64,000 nucleotides of DNA from Bacteriovorax sp. (GTDB lineage: Bacteria; Bdellovibrionota; Bacteriovoracia; Bacteriovoracales; Bacteriovoracaceae), in the NCBI GenBank assembly GCA_014377485.1, contig JACMPM010000009.1, positions 52,632 through 116,631 of the forward strand, given 5' to 3'. Below the pieces are notes generated by a model. It did no database searches. It was not told the DNA's origin and worked only from the letters and a program-made list of their open reading frames with translations. Shown piece by piece: positions 1 to 7,804 of the stretch (position 1 is the stretch's first letter; each line of letters opens with the position of its first letter). Both the position numbers and the translations under genes were made by a program.

Positions 1-1
1 T

Positions 2-175
2 ACTGAAGGTGAAATGATATGGGCCGCAACTATTGAAATGTGTGATGATCTTTTTCAATGGCTTTATACTATGAAAGATAGGGCCGAAGTGCTTGACCCA
101 GGACACGTAAGAAAAGAGTTTGCTCATTACTGTGAAATTAAAAATGAAAATTCTGGATTGAAGAAGGTTTCATAA
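2..175 (+). CDS. C-terminal fragment of a probable WYL/WCX-domain transcriptional regulator (5' end outside window)
   Basis: Only the last 57 codons and a TAA stop are in the window. The reading frame is open from base 2. The fragment carries an aromatic stretch (FQWLYTM), then a VLDPGHVRKEF segment. This resembles the end of the WCX extension in WYL-domain regulators, where a V-L-x-P-x-x-L/V-R-x-E/D pattern closes the protein. WYL proteins are usually HTH regulators that sense nucleic-acid or nucleotide ligands. The family call rests on this short tail only, so it is tentative. The gene converges on the AlkB-like gene, with 18 bases between the stops and no clear terminator. Confidence 0.4.
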   Translation, partial: TEGEMIWAATIEMCDDLFQWLYTMKDRAEVLDPGHVRKEFAHYCEIKNENSGLKKVS

Positions 176-193
176 GACATAAAACAGAAAGCG

Positions 194-793
194 TTAATAA
201 ATATATCGATAGGTGAGATTTAATCTTGGCTCATTAATTTTTGTGCTTTTCGAAATTTTATGCAGCCAAAAATGCTGCAATTCTTCCTTCATTACTAATA
301 AACTTTGATCTTTTAAATCAAAAAATTTAGTTGGAATTGATTTATCGTAACGATGCTTAAGGTGAAATTTTCTTGTCGCTCCAAAACTCAGTGAAGCAAT
401 AATGGGATTTTGCCCTAATTCCTTTTCATCATCAGAGTGATAAGACATATGATCATTTCCATCGCGATAGTAATTAACCAAAACAGAATTAAATTTTGTA
501 TTTAAGTCTATTTCTAATTGATCTCTGATTTTTTTTAAGACAGGAGTCCAGCCGGTAGACACCATTTTTATTTTAGAATAGGTATGAGTTAGACCCATTT
601 CACCATGCCAAGCTGTTAGTCTTGGAAGCGGGTGAGTTTTTCCAAACATAGTGATGGAGTCATTTCGCCAAATAATATCTTTAGTCACATCATCAATATT
701 GCTAAGGATGTAATTTTCTTGATAAAGAAGAATACCATCATGATTGATAATTTCTCTTAATTCAGAAACAGGCAGAAACAAAGACAAGTTCAT
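194..793 (-). CDS. AlkB-like 2-oxoglutarate/Fe(II) dioxygenase (ALKBH2/3-type DNA repair demethylase)
   Basis: A 199-residue protein. AlkB enzymes use Fe(II), O2 and 2-oxoglutarate to remove alkyl groups from DNA bases such as 1-methyladenine and 3-methylcytosine. The iron ligands are visible as H119-x-D121 (YHSDDE) and a distal His in WLHKI (about H178). The 2-oxoglutarate-binding arginines lie in the RLNLTYR motif at 190-196. The substrate-side motifs NYYRDGNDHMSYHSDDE and SLSFGATRKFHLKH are typical of the ALKBH2/3-like bacterial group rather than E. coli AlkB. Length is normal for the family. The start codon overlaps the stop of the upstream aro gene by 4 bases (ATGA), so the two are probably translationally coupled, although the functions look unrelated. 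Confidence 0.88.
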   Translation of the reverse strand: MNLSLFLPVSELREIINHDGILLYQENYILSNIDDVTKDIIWRNDSITMFGKTHPLPRLTAWHGEMGLTHTYSKIKMVSTGWTPVLKKIRDQLEIDLNTKFNSVLVNYYRDGNDHMSYHSDDEKELGQNPIIASLSFGATRKFHLKHRYDKSIPTKFFDLKDQSLLVMKEELQHFWLHKISKSTKINEPRLNLTYRYIY

Positions 794-1881
794 TTTTTTG
801 AACGCTCAAATAAATCAGTTTGCAATTTTACAGATTGATCGTGAATGGCATCAAAGATTTCTTTGATAAATAATTCATCGAGTCCTAAACTTTTTCCTGC
901 ATCCATTCTCTCTTTCATTAATTGATCAAAGCGATTTCTTTGAAGGGCAGTAATCTTTTGCTCGATTTTTGCTTTGGCAATTTTTTCAACAACATCTTTT
1001 CTAAGTTTAAGTGTATGAAGAAGTTCATTATCCAATCGATCTATTTGATTACGAAGAACATTTAATTGAGCACCAAAATCAGCGTCACTACAGTATTCAG
1101 TTTTTAAAGAAAGCTGAGAGAGTATTGTTTTTAATCTATCGGGAGTCACTTGTTGAGCCGCATCTGACCAAGCGGTGTCAGGAGTCGGATGAGTTTCAAT
1201 AATCAGTCCATCCATATTGAGGTCCATGGCCTTTTGACAAACTTTTTGAATCAGTTCGCGGTCTCCAGTGATATGGGAAGGATCACAGATTAATGGCAAC
1301 TCAGGAAATTTTACTTTTAATTCCATTGGAATTCGCCATAGCGGGTCGTTTCTAAATTCTAATTTATCAGCTACTGAAAAACCTCTGTGTATTGCAATTA
1401 TTTTGTTAATGCCGGCATTATTAATTCTTTCAATAGCACCAATCCATAACTGAAGATCAGCGTTGATAGGGTTCTTAATCATTACAGGAATATCAACACC
1501 CTTGAGGGCATCAGCAATTTCTTGAACAGAAAATGGATTAGCAGTAGTTCGTGCTCCAATCCACAAAATATCCACGCCATGCTTTAAGCAAAGCTCAACA
1601 TGTTTGGCAGTTGCCACTTCAGTAGTAGTAAGGAGTCCAGTTTGTTTTTTGACTTCAGCTAACCAGGGAAGAGCAATTTCGCCAAGGCCTTCAAAATTAT
1701 TCGGACGAGTACGAGGTTTCCATATTCCGGAACGAAAAATTTTTACCGCAGGAATGTTTTTAAAGGCGTGGGCAGTGGTGAGCATTTGTTCAATTGATTC
1801 TGCTGAACAAGGTCCTGCAATCACAAGCGGTTCACTGCTGTTAAAATTTGGAAGCCAAGAGCTGATTGAGTCTATTTTCAT
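790..1881 (-). CDS. Bifunctional 3-deoxy-7-phosphoheptulonate synthase / chorismate mutase
   Basis: A 363-residue fusion of two shikimate-pathway activities. Residues about 1-260 form a type I-beta DAHP synthase: GPCSAES near residue 23, the KIFRSGIWKPRTRP substrate segment, IGARTT, IKNPIN, IHRGFS and the metal-site region CDPSHITGDR. Residues about 268-355 form an AroQ-type chorismate mutase, with LRNQIDRLDNELL and the RKDVVEKIAKAK helix. Family knowledge: the enzyme condenses PEP with erythrose 4-phosphate, and the mutase domain converts chorismate to prephenate while often serving as a feedback-control module. This domain order is well known in Bacteroidota and some other groups. An AAGG ribosome-binding site lies 7 bases before the ATG. 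It is followed by the overlapping AlkB-like gene. Confidence 0.92.
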   Translation of the reverse strand: MKIDSISSWLPNFNSSEPLVIAGPCSAESIEQMLTTAHAFKNIPAVKIFRSGIWKPRTRPNNFEGLGEIALPWLAEVKKQTGLLTTTEVATAKHVELCLKHGVDILWIGARTTANPFSVQEIADALKGVDIPVMIKNPINADLQLWIGAIERINNAGINKIIAIHRGFSVADKLEFRNDPLWRIPMELKVKFPELPLICDPSHITGDRELIQKVCQKAMDLNMDGLIIETHPTPDTAWSDAAQQVTPDRLKTILSQLSLKTEYCSDADFGAQLNVLRNQIDRLDNELLHTLKLRKDVVEKIAKAKIEQKITALQRNRFDQLMKERMDAGKSLGLDELFIKEIFDAIHDQSVKLQTDLFERSKK

Positions 1882-1963
1882 GGCTGTACCTTACTCCCTT
1901 TTTACGCTATTGTTAAGTGGCCTTTGATTGGACAGTAAAACACCGCTAAGCTAGGAAATTTAT

Positions 1964-2629
1964 ATGCAAATGGTAGACAAAAAGATTGAAGATTATTGTA
2001 TCGCTAAAAGTAATTTACCTTCAAAAGAGTGCGACCGCATAGAAGACTATACGCGCTCAAACGTCCATGGTTCGCAAATGTTGATAGGAAAAATGGAAGC
2101 TTCTTTTATAGGCTTTCTTCTTCGTTCTATTTCAGCCAAGAGAGTCTTGGAGTTGGGGACTTTCACTGGTTACTCGGCTTTAGCGATGGCAGAAAATATT
2201 CCAGAAGATGGTGAGATCTTTACAGTTGATATCAATGAAAGCACGGTTTCTCTTGCCCAAAAATTTTGGAACCAGTCAAAACATGGTCATAAAATTAAGA
2301 GTCTAATAGGAAATGGTTTAGATATTATTCCTACTCTAAAAGCGCCATTTGATTTTGTATTTATTGATGCCGATAAAAGAAATTACATAGATTATTTAAA
2401 ACTGGCAGTTCCCATGCTTTCTCCTACCGGTATGATTGTGATTGATAATGTACTGTGGAGTGGAAAAGTTTTGCCAGACACTGAACTTGATATGAGTGAA
2501 CACCGTGATCGCAATACTGAATTTATTCGTCTTGTGAATGATTATATTGCAGGTGAGCCGACTCTTTATGGAACGCTACTTCCCATTAGAGATGGAATGT
2601 TTCTAGTTACAAAAAAAGCCACTTTTTAA
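1964..2629 (+). CDS. SAM-dependent O-methyltransferase, catechol/caffeoyl-CoA OMT family (Methyltransf_3)
   Basis: A 221-residue class I methyltransferase. The SAM-binding motif VLELGTFTGYSALAMA sits at residues 61-76, the acidic motif II is IFTVDIN, and the metal/catalytic block is FVFIDADKRNYIDY near 131-144, followed by DNVLWSGKV. This order is diagnostic of the cation-dependent caffeoyl-CoA/catechol O-methyltransferase family, which methylates hydroxyl groups on small aromatics. The bacterial substrate cannot be read from sequence. The second Met (codon 3) is an alternative start. The stop codon lies inside a strong hairpin that ends transcription. The gene is divergent from the aro fusion. 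Confidence 0.87.
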   Translation: MQMVDKKIEDYCIAKSNLPSKECDRIEDYTRSNVHGSQMLIGKMEASFIGFLLRSISAKRVLELGTFTGYSALAMAENIPEDGEIFTVDINESTVSLAQKFWNQSKHGHKIKSLIGNGLDIIPTLKAPFDFVFIDADKRNYIDYLKLAVPMLSPTGMIVIDNVLWSGKVLPDTELDMSEHRDRNTEFIRLVNDYIAGEPTLYGTLLPIRDGMFLVTKKATF

Positions 2630-2643
2630 AGTGGCTTTTTTTA
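2612..2643. terminator. Bidirectional Rho-independent terminator
   Basis: AAAAAGCCACTTT and AAAGTGGCTTTTT form a perfect stem closed by a TT loop, with A-tract and T-tract flanks usable in both directions. It serves the O-methyltransferase (+) and the secreted protein (-). The stop codon of the methyltransferase lies within the stem. Confidence 0.85.
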
Positions 2644-3333
2644 TTACATGACTTGATCTTCAAAATAGAGAGACTCGATTTTAAAAGTTGCGAGTTTTTG
2701 GCCGGGTTCACCACATAAACGACTTGGGCAACGTCCAGCTTGAGTAAAGATTGTGTATTCGTTATTTAATTCTAACAGGCTGAAATTAAAAATTGATTTA
2801 GAATTAATTACATAATCAATATTGGCATCACTTACATCAGTCGGGACTATTTTAAAAATTTGATCAATCGCCGTGCTTCCATTTATCAAGTGCAGAGCAT
2901 AGGCATCGTTCTTTGATCCAAAAAGTTTGTACTCTTCGTTACGCTCAACACCTTTTGAAATTTGATTTAGATAAATAATTTTTGGATTTGAAATAGTAAT
3001 CCCTTCCAATACAACCACCCCGTTTTTTTCAAAATGCCCACTGTAGAGATCGCCCTTTAATTCAAATGGATGAGCGATAAATTTATCCAGGTCAAAAGGG
3101 GCGGGAACAAAAGTCAGGAACTGTGTATCTTGAATTTTTGAAATTTGTTCTTTGATTTCCAGTGGAACATCAAAAGTAAAAACCATTTGTTTGTTGTGAA
3201 TTTTATGGAACATTGGCAAGTGATAAGCGTAGAGCGTTTCTTTACCAAAAATAACCATTCCATGAGTGGCTTCAATTGCCATAACTTGAAAGCTTGTAAT
3301 AACCAGAACCAAAAATGTAAAAATGACCTTCAT
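2644..3333 (-). CDS. Secreted protein of unknown function
   Basis: A 229-residue protein with a signal peptide (MKVIFTFLVLVITSFQVMA) and likely cleavage after residue 19-20. The mature part is rich in beta-prone segments and carries a C-terminal pair of cysteines in AGRCPSRLCGEPGQ that could form a disulfide. I chose the ATG at 3333 because GGAGG lies 5 bases upstream. A TTG-initiated extension to 3345 would run through that ribosome-binding site. I do not recognise a named family; the segment ETLYAYHLPMFHKIHNKQ looks conserved in style. A periplasmic or surface location is inferred from the signal peptide only. Confidence 0.75.
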   Translation of the reverse strand: MKVIFTFLVLVITSFQVMAIEATHGMVIFGKETLYAYHLPMFHKIHNKQMVFTFDVPLEIKEQISKIQDTQFLTFVPAPFDLDKFIAHPFELKGDLYSGHFEKNGVVVLEGITISNPKIIYLNQISKGVERNEEYKLFGSKNDAYALHLINGSTAIDQIFKIVPTDVSDANIDYVINSKSIFNFSLLELNNEYTIFTQAGRCPSRLCGEPGQKLATFKIESLYFEDQVM

Positions 3334-3419
3334 AAAACCCTCCAATTGATCGTTGGGTGAAATTAAACTGTGAAGTTATATTTGTATAATTCATAATAAT
3401 GATTTATACATGATTTAGA

Positions 3420-4274
3420 ATGAGTTTAGTACACCCCAACTTAATAGCTTTCATGGCAGTCGTAGAACGCAAAACAGTTCAAGATGCTGCCAAAAAAATC
3501 GGACTCACCCAAACGGGTGTGACCCAAAGAATTCGCTCGCTTGAAAGAGAGCTGAATATTACTCTTTTTATCCGTTCGCGAAAAGGAATGCAGTTAACTC
3601 CCGAAGGAGAGTCGCTTTTACGCTATTGCCAGAGTGTTGTGGAACTCGAGGGAAGATTGGGATTTGAATCTTCTGAGCAGGAAGTTGCCTTACAAATCAG
3701 TGGACCTTCGAGCTTGATGCGGACGCGTGCAATTCCAAATTTAATTCCTGTCCTTAAAAAATTTCCTTTTTTACGAGTGCAATTTGATTTGCTCGATTTG
3801 CAATCGGCGATCCATAAATTAAAAAGTGGAGAATCTCAAATTATCATTGTTTCCAAAGAAAAGGTTGCACTCGAAATGGATTCAAAAATCATTAAAGCAG
3901 AGAGATATATTTTAGTAGGTCCTTATATATGGAAAAAAAGGGGAATTAAAGACATTGTTAAAAATGAAGTGATTATTGATTTTGATAAAAACGATCAATA
4001 TTCTTTTGATTTTTTAAAATCCCATGGCCTCTATGAACTGGCACTTAAATCGCGGCATTTTGTAAATAACACTGATGGTTTGGCTTCGTTAATTAGTCTC
4101 GGAGCTGGTTATAGTGTGGTGGCTGAAGATATAGCTCTTCCTTTAATAGAAAATAAGGAATTATCTAACCTGATGCCTGGAAAGTATTTAGAGCTGAAAG
4201 ATATGTGTTTAGCATGGTATCCACGCCCCCAAATGCCTAATTATATGGCCGAAATTATTAAGTTCATCTGTTAA
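3420..4274 (+). CDS. LysR-family transcriptional regulator
   Basis: A 284-residue regulator. Residues 1-62 form the winged HTH: LIAFMAVVERKTVQDAAKKI, then LTQTGVTQRIRSLEREL, then LFIRSRKGMQLTPEG. Residues 90-284 form the effector-binding domain. LysR proteins usually control a divergent neighbour and bind a small co-inducer. Here the divergent neighbour is the secreted protein at 2644-3333, with an 86-base intergenic region; that link is positional inference. The TQTGVTQRI recognition helix and the short effector domain are reminiscent of the ArgP/IciA branch, but I would not assign a ligand. Confidence 0.88.
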   Translation: MSLVHPNLIAFMAVVERKTVQDAAKKIGLTQTGVTQRIRSLERELNITLFIRSRKGMQLTPEGESLLRYCQSVVELEGRLGFESSEQEVALQISGPSSLMRTRAIPNLIPVLKKFPFLRVQFDLLDLQSAIHKLKSGESQIIIVSKEKVALEMDSKIIKAERYILVGPYIWKKRGIKDIVKNEVIIDFDKNDQYSFDFLKSHGLYELALKSRHFVNNTDGLASLISLGAGYSVVAEDIALPLIENKELSNLMPGKYLELKDMCLAWYPRPQMPNYMAEIIKFIC

Positions 4275-4349
4275 GATCTACAATTACACACAGCTTGGAT
4301 TATTGATGAAATATGCTATAAGGTCACATGGAAATGATTAAGGATTTAT

Positions 4350-5075
4350 ATGAGTGACAAGAAGCCAATCGCGCTAGAAGCCTATGAATTATTGGCAGAG
4401 TCTTTTGCGAGACTGGCTCCCAGTAGAGTTCAGAATGCCTATATAGAGCAACCTGCAATGAGAAAAGCAGTTGGTAATGTTCGAGGATTAAAAATTTTTG
4501 AAGTTGGATGTGGCCCTGGTATTTTAGCAGAATATCTAATTGATGAAGGCGCTAAAGTTGTGGGCTACGACGTTAGTCCTAAAATGATTGAACTTGCGAA
4601 AAATCGCAATCCAAAAAATGCCACTTTTTTTGTTGCTGATGGCGCTCTTCCTCTACCACTTGGTGAAGAACAAAATGGACAATTCGATATGGTGGTTTCT
4701 TCACTTGCTATCGATTATATAAAAGATTGGGCAACTCCCTTGTCAGAAGTTAGCCGTCTTTTAAAACCTAAAGGAAAATTTATTTTTACGATCCAACATC
4801 CGCTTGGATCTTGGAATTGGTATAAACCTACTTGTGCTTTTGGAGTTCAGTACGTGGAAGCAAGTTGGAAAGGATTTAACGAAGAACCAGTTATAATGCC
4901 TGATTATTATCGCTCGTTTGAAGAAGTTATTAATCCGTTAATTGCAGCAGGATTTAAAATTGTAAAAGTCGAAGACCTAAAACCAATTGATGCTCTTAGA
5001 ACGCTGGATCCATTTAGTTTTGGAAAGTTTTCAAAACTGGCTTCTTTTATGTGTGTAATTGTAGAAAAAGAATAA
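4350..5075 (+). CDS. Class I SAM-dependent methyltransferase (UbiE/Methyltransf_11-like)
   Basis: A 241-residue methyltransferase. Motif I is IFEVGCGPGILAEYL near residues 50-64, followed by motif II VVGYDVSPKMIELAKNRNP, an AD-G motif (FVADGALPLPL), and FDMVVSSLAIDYIKDW with the L-K-P-G/K-K-F-I-F strand that closes the Rossmann-like fold. The substrate is unknown; the C-terminal third (HPLGSWNWYKP, PDYYRSFEEVI) is typical of small-molecule methylases. AAGGA lies 5 bases before the ATG. It heads a tightly packed run with the GNAT, unknown and peptidase E genes. Confidence 0.82.
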   Translation: MSDKKPIALEAYELLAESFARLAPSRVQNAYIEQPAMRKAVGNVRGLKIFEVGCGPGILAEYLIDEGAKVVGYDVSPKMIELAKNRNPKNATFFVADGALPLPLGEEQNGQFDMVVSSLAIDYIKDWATPLSEVSRLLKPKGKFIFTIQHPLGSWNWYKPTCAFGVQYVEASWKGFNEEPVIMPDYYRSFEEVINPLIAAGFKIVKVEDLKPIDALRTLDPFSFGKFSKLASFMCVIVEKE

Positions 5076-5085
5076 GGAAATCGAT

Positions 5086-5550
5086 ATGGAACTGTATCCA
5101 CTCTCAGCAGCAGAGTATGAATTTTGGAAAGAAAGAAGTGTACGAGAGTACAAGCTGGAAAATATGCGTGCGAATGGACTTACTGAAAAAGAAGCAGATG
5201 AAAAGGCCACTGCTGACTTTAATCGTTATCTTCCAGACGGAATGAAATCTATTGATCAACATATTTATACAATAAAAGACAATGATGAGCTGGTAGGCTT
5301 TTTATGGTTTTGTGAAAGAGGCTCTGCCGATAATCGCAAGGCATATATATTAGATATTATCATTGAAGAACATCAGCGTGGAAAAGGCTTTGGGAAAAAG
5401 GCAATGCTGTTACTGGAAGAAAAAGTGAAGGCCCTGGGCTTAAAACATATTGGTCTACATGTATTCGGTCACAATCAACGTGCGATTGGGCTTTATCAAT
5501 CTCTTAATTATCAAACAACGAACTTAGTAATGGAAAAGGAATTAAAATGA
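5086..5550 (+). CDS. GNAT-family N-acetyltransferase
   Basis: A 154-residue acetyltransferase. The acetyl-CoA pyrophosphate-binding motif A is visible as IIEEHQRGKGFGKKAM (Q/R-x-x-G-x-G/A), preceded by the beta4 strand KAYILDI, and followed by LHVFGHNQRAIGLYQSLNYQ, where the Asn and Tyr are usual GNAT signatures. The N-terminal 70 residues form an acceptor-side cap. The acceptor (amine, antibiotic or protein N-terminus) cannot be predicted. The gene starts 10 bases after the methyltransferase and its stop overlaps the next start by 4 bases. Confidence 0.88.
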   Translation: MELYPLSAAEYEFWKERSVREYKLENMRANGLTEKEADEKATADFNRYLPDGMKSIDQHIYTIKDNDELVGFLWFCERGSADNRKAYILDIIIEEHQRGKGFGKKAMLLLEEKVKALGLKHIGLHVFGHNQRAIGLYQSLNYQTTNLVMEKELK

Positions 5551-6401
5551 ATTTCAAAGAATATTTAGCAGATGCTTGGTCTACTCATGCAACAAATCCT
5601 AGAAAAGTTGCTGATGAATTTAAACAGAATTTTAATCTGATGGAGTCTGAAGAGGATGTCACAGCAATAACTCGTTTAATTGTTCATGTTTGCGGAGAAC
5701 ATTTGGGCGAATGGATGAAGGGAATTGAGTTGCTTAGAAAGTTAAAAAACAATGCAACGATAAAAGACCCGAGTGAGATGAATCGTTACATGGCCATTTT
5801 AAACCTAGGGAACAATCCAAACACTTCGATTGATAATTTTTCTCCTTCTGATCAGGCTAGAATTTATGCAAGTACAGCTTCTGCTCTTTCCAATCTTGGT
5901 GGATTAAAGAACGCTGAAAAATTCATAAAATTATCTGCTGAAATTATAAGTACTCAATTGACGAAAGAAGATCCAGCCAATAAGGCCCTGGCAATGGCAA
6001 GTCATAGTGTTGCTTGTAATTTAGAAGAAAAAAAAGATCGAAATGAAAGCGATGCGGAATTAATGATTTTAGCTTCTAATACCAGTAGAAAGTTTTGGGA
6101 AATTGCTGGAACCTGGAAAGAAATAGAAAGAGCTGAATACCGTTTATCTCAAACTTATTTGCAGGCCGGTCTTTTAAACGAGTCATTACTCCACGCCCAA
6201 ACTTGCCTCGAAATTAATTCTCAAAATAATAATGAACCACTTGAAATTTTCTTTGGTTATGAAGCTGTGGCCTTAGCTTCAAGAGCAATGAAAAATGATG
6301 CCGGCTATAATGATGCAGTTTTGAAAATGAAAATAGCTTTTTCAAACTTGAGTGCTGATGACCAATCATGGTGCAAGGCCGAATTAGATAAGATTCAATA
6401 A
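5547..6401 (+). CDS. Protein of unknown function, mostly alpha-helical, TPR-like in style
   Basis: A 284-residue cytoplasmic-looking protein with no signal peptide or membrane segment. Pairs of helices recur, for example RIYASTASALSNLGGLKNAEKFIKLS and EIERAEYRLSQTYLQAGLLNESLLHAQTCLEIN. The small-residue spacing and A-G-x-L-N-E-S-L turns resemble tetratricopeptide-like repeats. I do not recognise a named family. It is translationally coupled at both ends (ATGA with the GNAT, TAATG with peptidase E), so it is probably made in proportion to them. Confidence 0.7.
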   Translation: MNFKEYLADAWSTHATNPRKVADEFKQNFNLMESEEDVTAITRLIVHVCGEHLGEWMKGIELLRKLKNNATIKDPSEMNRYMAILNLGNNPNTSIDNFSPSDQARIYASTASALSNLGGLKNAEKFIKLSAEIISTQLTKEDPANKALAMASHSVACNLEEKKDRNESDAELMILASNTSRKFWEIAGTWKEIERAEYRLSQTYLQAGLLNESLLHAQTCLEINSQNNNEPLEIFFGYEAVALASRAMKNDAGYNDAVLKMKIAFSNLSADDQSWCKAELDKIQ

Positions 6402-7117
6402 TGAGCTCAACAACAACTAATGTAACCAGAAAAATATTGGCCATGGGAGGCGGTGGTTTTTCCATGGAGCCGGGAAATCTTATATTAGATAATTTCTTTT
6501 TCTCTATCGCCAAGAAGCAGAAACCTGAAGTTTGTTTCATTGGAACAGCAAGTGGCGATTCGCAAGGTTATATTGATCGATTTTACGATTATATGAAAGA
6601 CCATGATGTGACTCCAAGCCATCTGTCTTTATTCAAAGCTCCTGTAGGCTCGCTTCGAGATTTTGTGCTCTCAAAAGACGTTTTATATGTCGGAGGCGGT
6701 AATACTAGGAACCTAATGACCTTATGGAGGGAATGGGGATTGGATAAAATTATTATCGAAGCTTATAATAGCGGAGTTGTGCTTGGAGGCCTTAGTGCCG
6801 GTGGATTATGCTGGTTTGAAGAAGGAGTGACTGATTCGATTCCAGGATCACTTACAAAACTATCTTGCATGAATTTAATTGAAGGGTCTTTTTGTCCGCA
6901 TTACGATGGTGAAATTGATAGACGACCTAGTTACCAAAAATTAATTCTTGAAGGTTTAAAGCCTGGTTATGCATGTGATGATAGTGCGGCTGTTTATTTT
7001 GAGAATGAAAAATTTGTTGAAGCAGTAAGTTCTATTTCAACTGCCAACGCTTTTTTTGTAAAAGCAGATGGCGGCAATATCCTTGAAGAAAAAATTCCAA
7101 CACGTTTTTTAGGATAA
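6401..7117 (+). CDS. Peptidase S51 family protein (peptidase E-like)
   Basis: A 238-residue protein. Family S51 serine peptidases use a nucleophile elbow G-x-S-A-G; here it is LGGLSAGGLCWF near residues 128-140. Other family marks are the N-terminal ILAMGGGGFSM, CFIGTASGD, the VGGGNTRNLM loop and SFCPHYDGE, whose His is the likely triad base. Peptidase E cleaves dipeptides with N-terminal Asp, and relatives degrade cyanophycin. The spacing fits the small PepE group rather than cyanophycinase. Its start shares one base with the stop of the upstream gene (TAATG). Confidence 0.85.
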   Translation: MSSTTTNVTRKILAMGGGGFSMEPGNLILDNFFFSIAKKQKPEVCFIGTASGDSQGYIDRFYDYMKDHDVTPSHLSLFKAPVGSLRDFVLSKDVLYVGGGNTRNLMTLWREWGLDKIIIEAYNSGVVLGGLSAGGLCWFEEGVTDSIPGSLTKLSCMNLIEGSFCPHYDGEIDRRPSYQKLILEGLKPGYACDDSAAVYFENEKFVEAVSSISTANAFFVKADGGNILEEKIPTRFLG

Positions 7118-7195
7118 AAAACGAAAAGCAGATACTGGAATTAATTTATCGATATAAAATTTTACGGCCCTCTCTATGTTCGTCACGTACATCAT
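7109..7195 (-). pseudogene. Truncated N-terminus of a VOC (glyoxalase/bleomycin-resistance) family gene
   Basis: On the minus strand an ATG-ATG start opens a 28-codon frame reading MMYVTNIERAVKFYIDKLIP before it runs into the 3' end of the peptidase E gene and stops. The pattern Y-V-x-x-x-E-R-A-V-x-F-Y-x-D-x-L is the classic first strand and helix of VOC-fold proteins. A whole VOC domain needs about 120 residues, so more than three quarters is missing. No ribosome-binding site is visible. It is downstream of the binding-protein gene on the same strand and looks like a deletion remnant. Confidence 0.5.
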
Positions 7196-7229
7196 TAAGT
7201 GAGATAATTTTTTAAACATATCGAGCACT

Positions 7230-7796
7230 TTAAGGAACTTTGATGTTGATGTCGCTAAGTTTTTTAGCATTGTAGTTTTTGTTCAACTTAGAAGCTGCAT
7301 CAACTGCCTGAGGAGACATCTTGGCAATATCACCATACCATTTATTAACTTCTGCTTTGTGATTGATTAAGTAATAAAATGCATCAACAAAGGCGCCATT
7401 TAATTTTTCCAATGCTTTCGGATTTTTTAAACTATAAGACTTGCTAAGAACATTTACTAATTGGAAGTCTTTTTCTAATCCTAATGTCGAAATGACAGTT
7501 GCCTTTGCATTTTTTTCTGTAAGGGCTACATAGTTTGATTCCGTAGTAATAATTACATCTGCAAGTCCATCAACCAAAGCCGTTTGTAGTTCCTTATCAG
7601 ATGTCATGCTTTTTATTGAGGCATCAAAGCCATAGATTTTAAAAATTTCCGTTTTTTCTAATATTAAACCTATTTGAGCACCAATTGCAGTTCCAAGGGC
7701 CGGATAGGCAAAATTAATTTTAATTGGTGTTTCTGTTTTGGTTGCGGCCATCGTAGAAGTGATAAATAGACTGGCAATTAAAATAAAAATCTTCAT
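7230..7796 (-). CDS. Shortened periplasmic substrate-binding protein, SsuA/THI5 (NMT1)-like
   Basis: A 188-residue exported protein; the signal peptide covers residues 1-17 (FILIASLFITSTMAA). Residues 24-105 look like lobe I of a nitrate/sulfonate/thiamine-precursor binding protein: KINFAYPALGTAIGAQIGLI, then YGFDASIKSM, then ADVIITTES. Residues 125-175 look like the lobe I return helices (GAFVDAFYYLINHKAEVNKWYGDIA). Family members usually have about 310-330 residues. Here the whole lobe II segment that normally follows the first 110 residues is missing, in frame. AGGAG lies 5 bases before the ATG. It follows prolyl aminopeptidase by 8 bases, and no ABC permease is adjacent. It may still fold as one lobe or be non-functional. 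Confidence 0.7.
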   Translation of the reverse strand: MKIFILIASLFITSTMAATKTETPIKINFAYPALGTAIGAQIGLILEKTEIFKIYGFDASIKSMTSDKELQTALVDGLADVIITTESNYVALTEKNAKATVISTLGLEKDFQLVNVLSKSYSLKNPKALEKLNGAFVDAFYYLINHKAEVNKWYGDIAKMSPQAVDAASKLNKNYNAKKLSDINIKVP

Positions 7797-7804
7797 GTTT
7801 ACTC

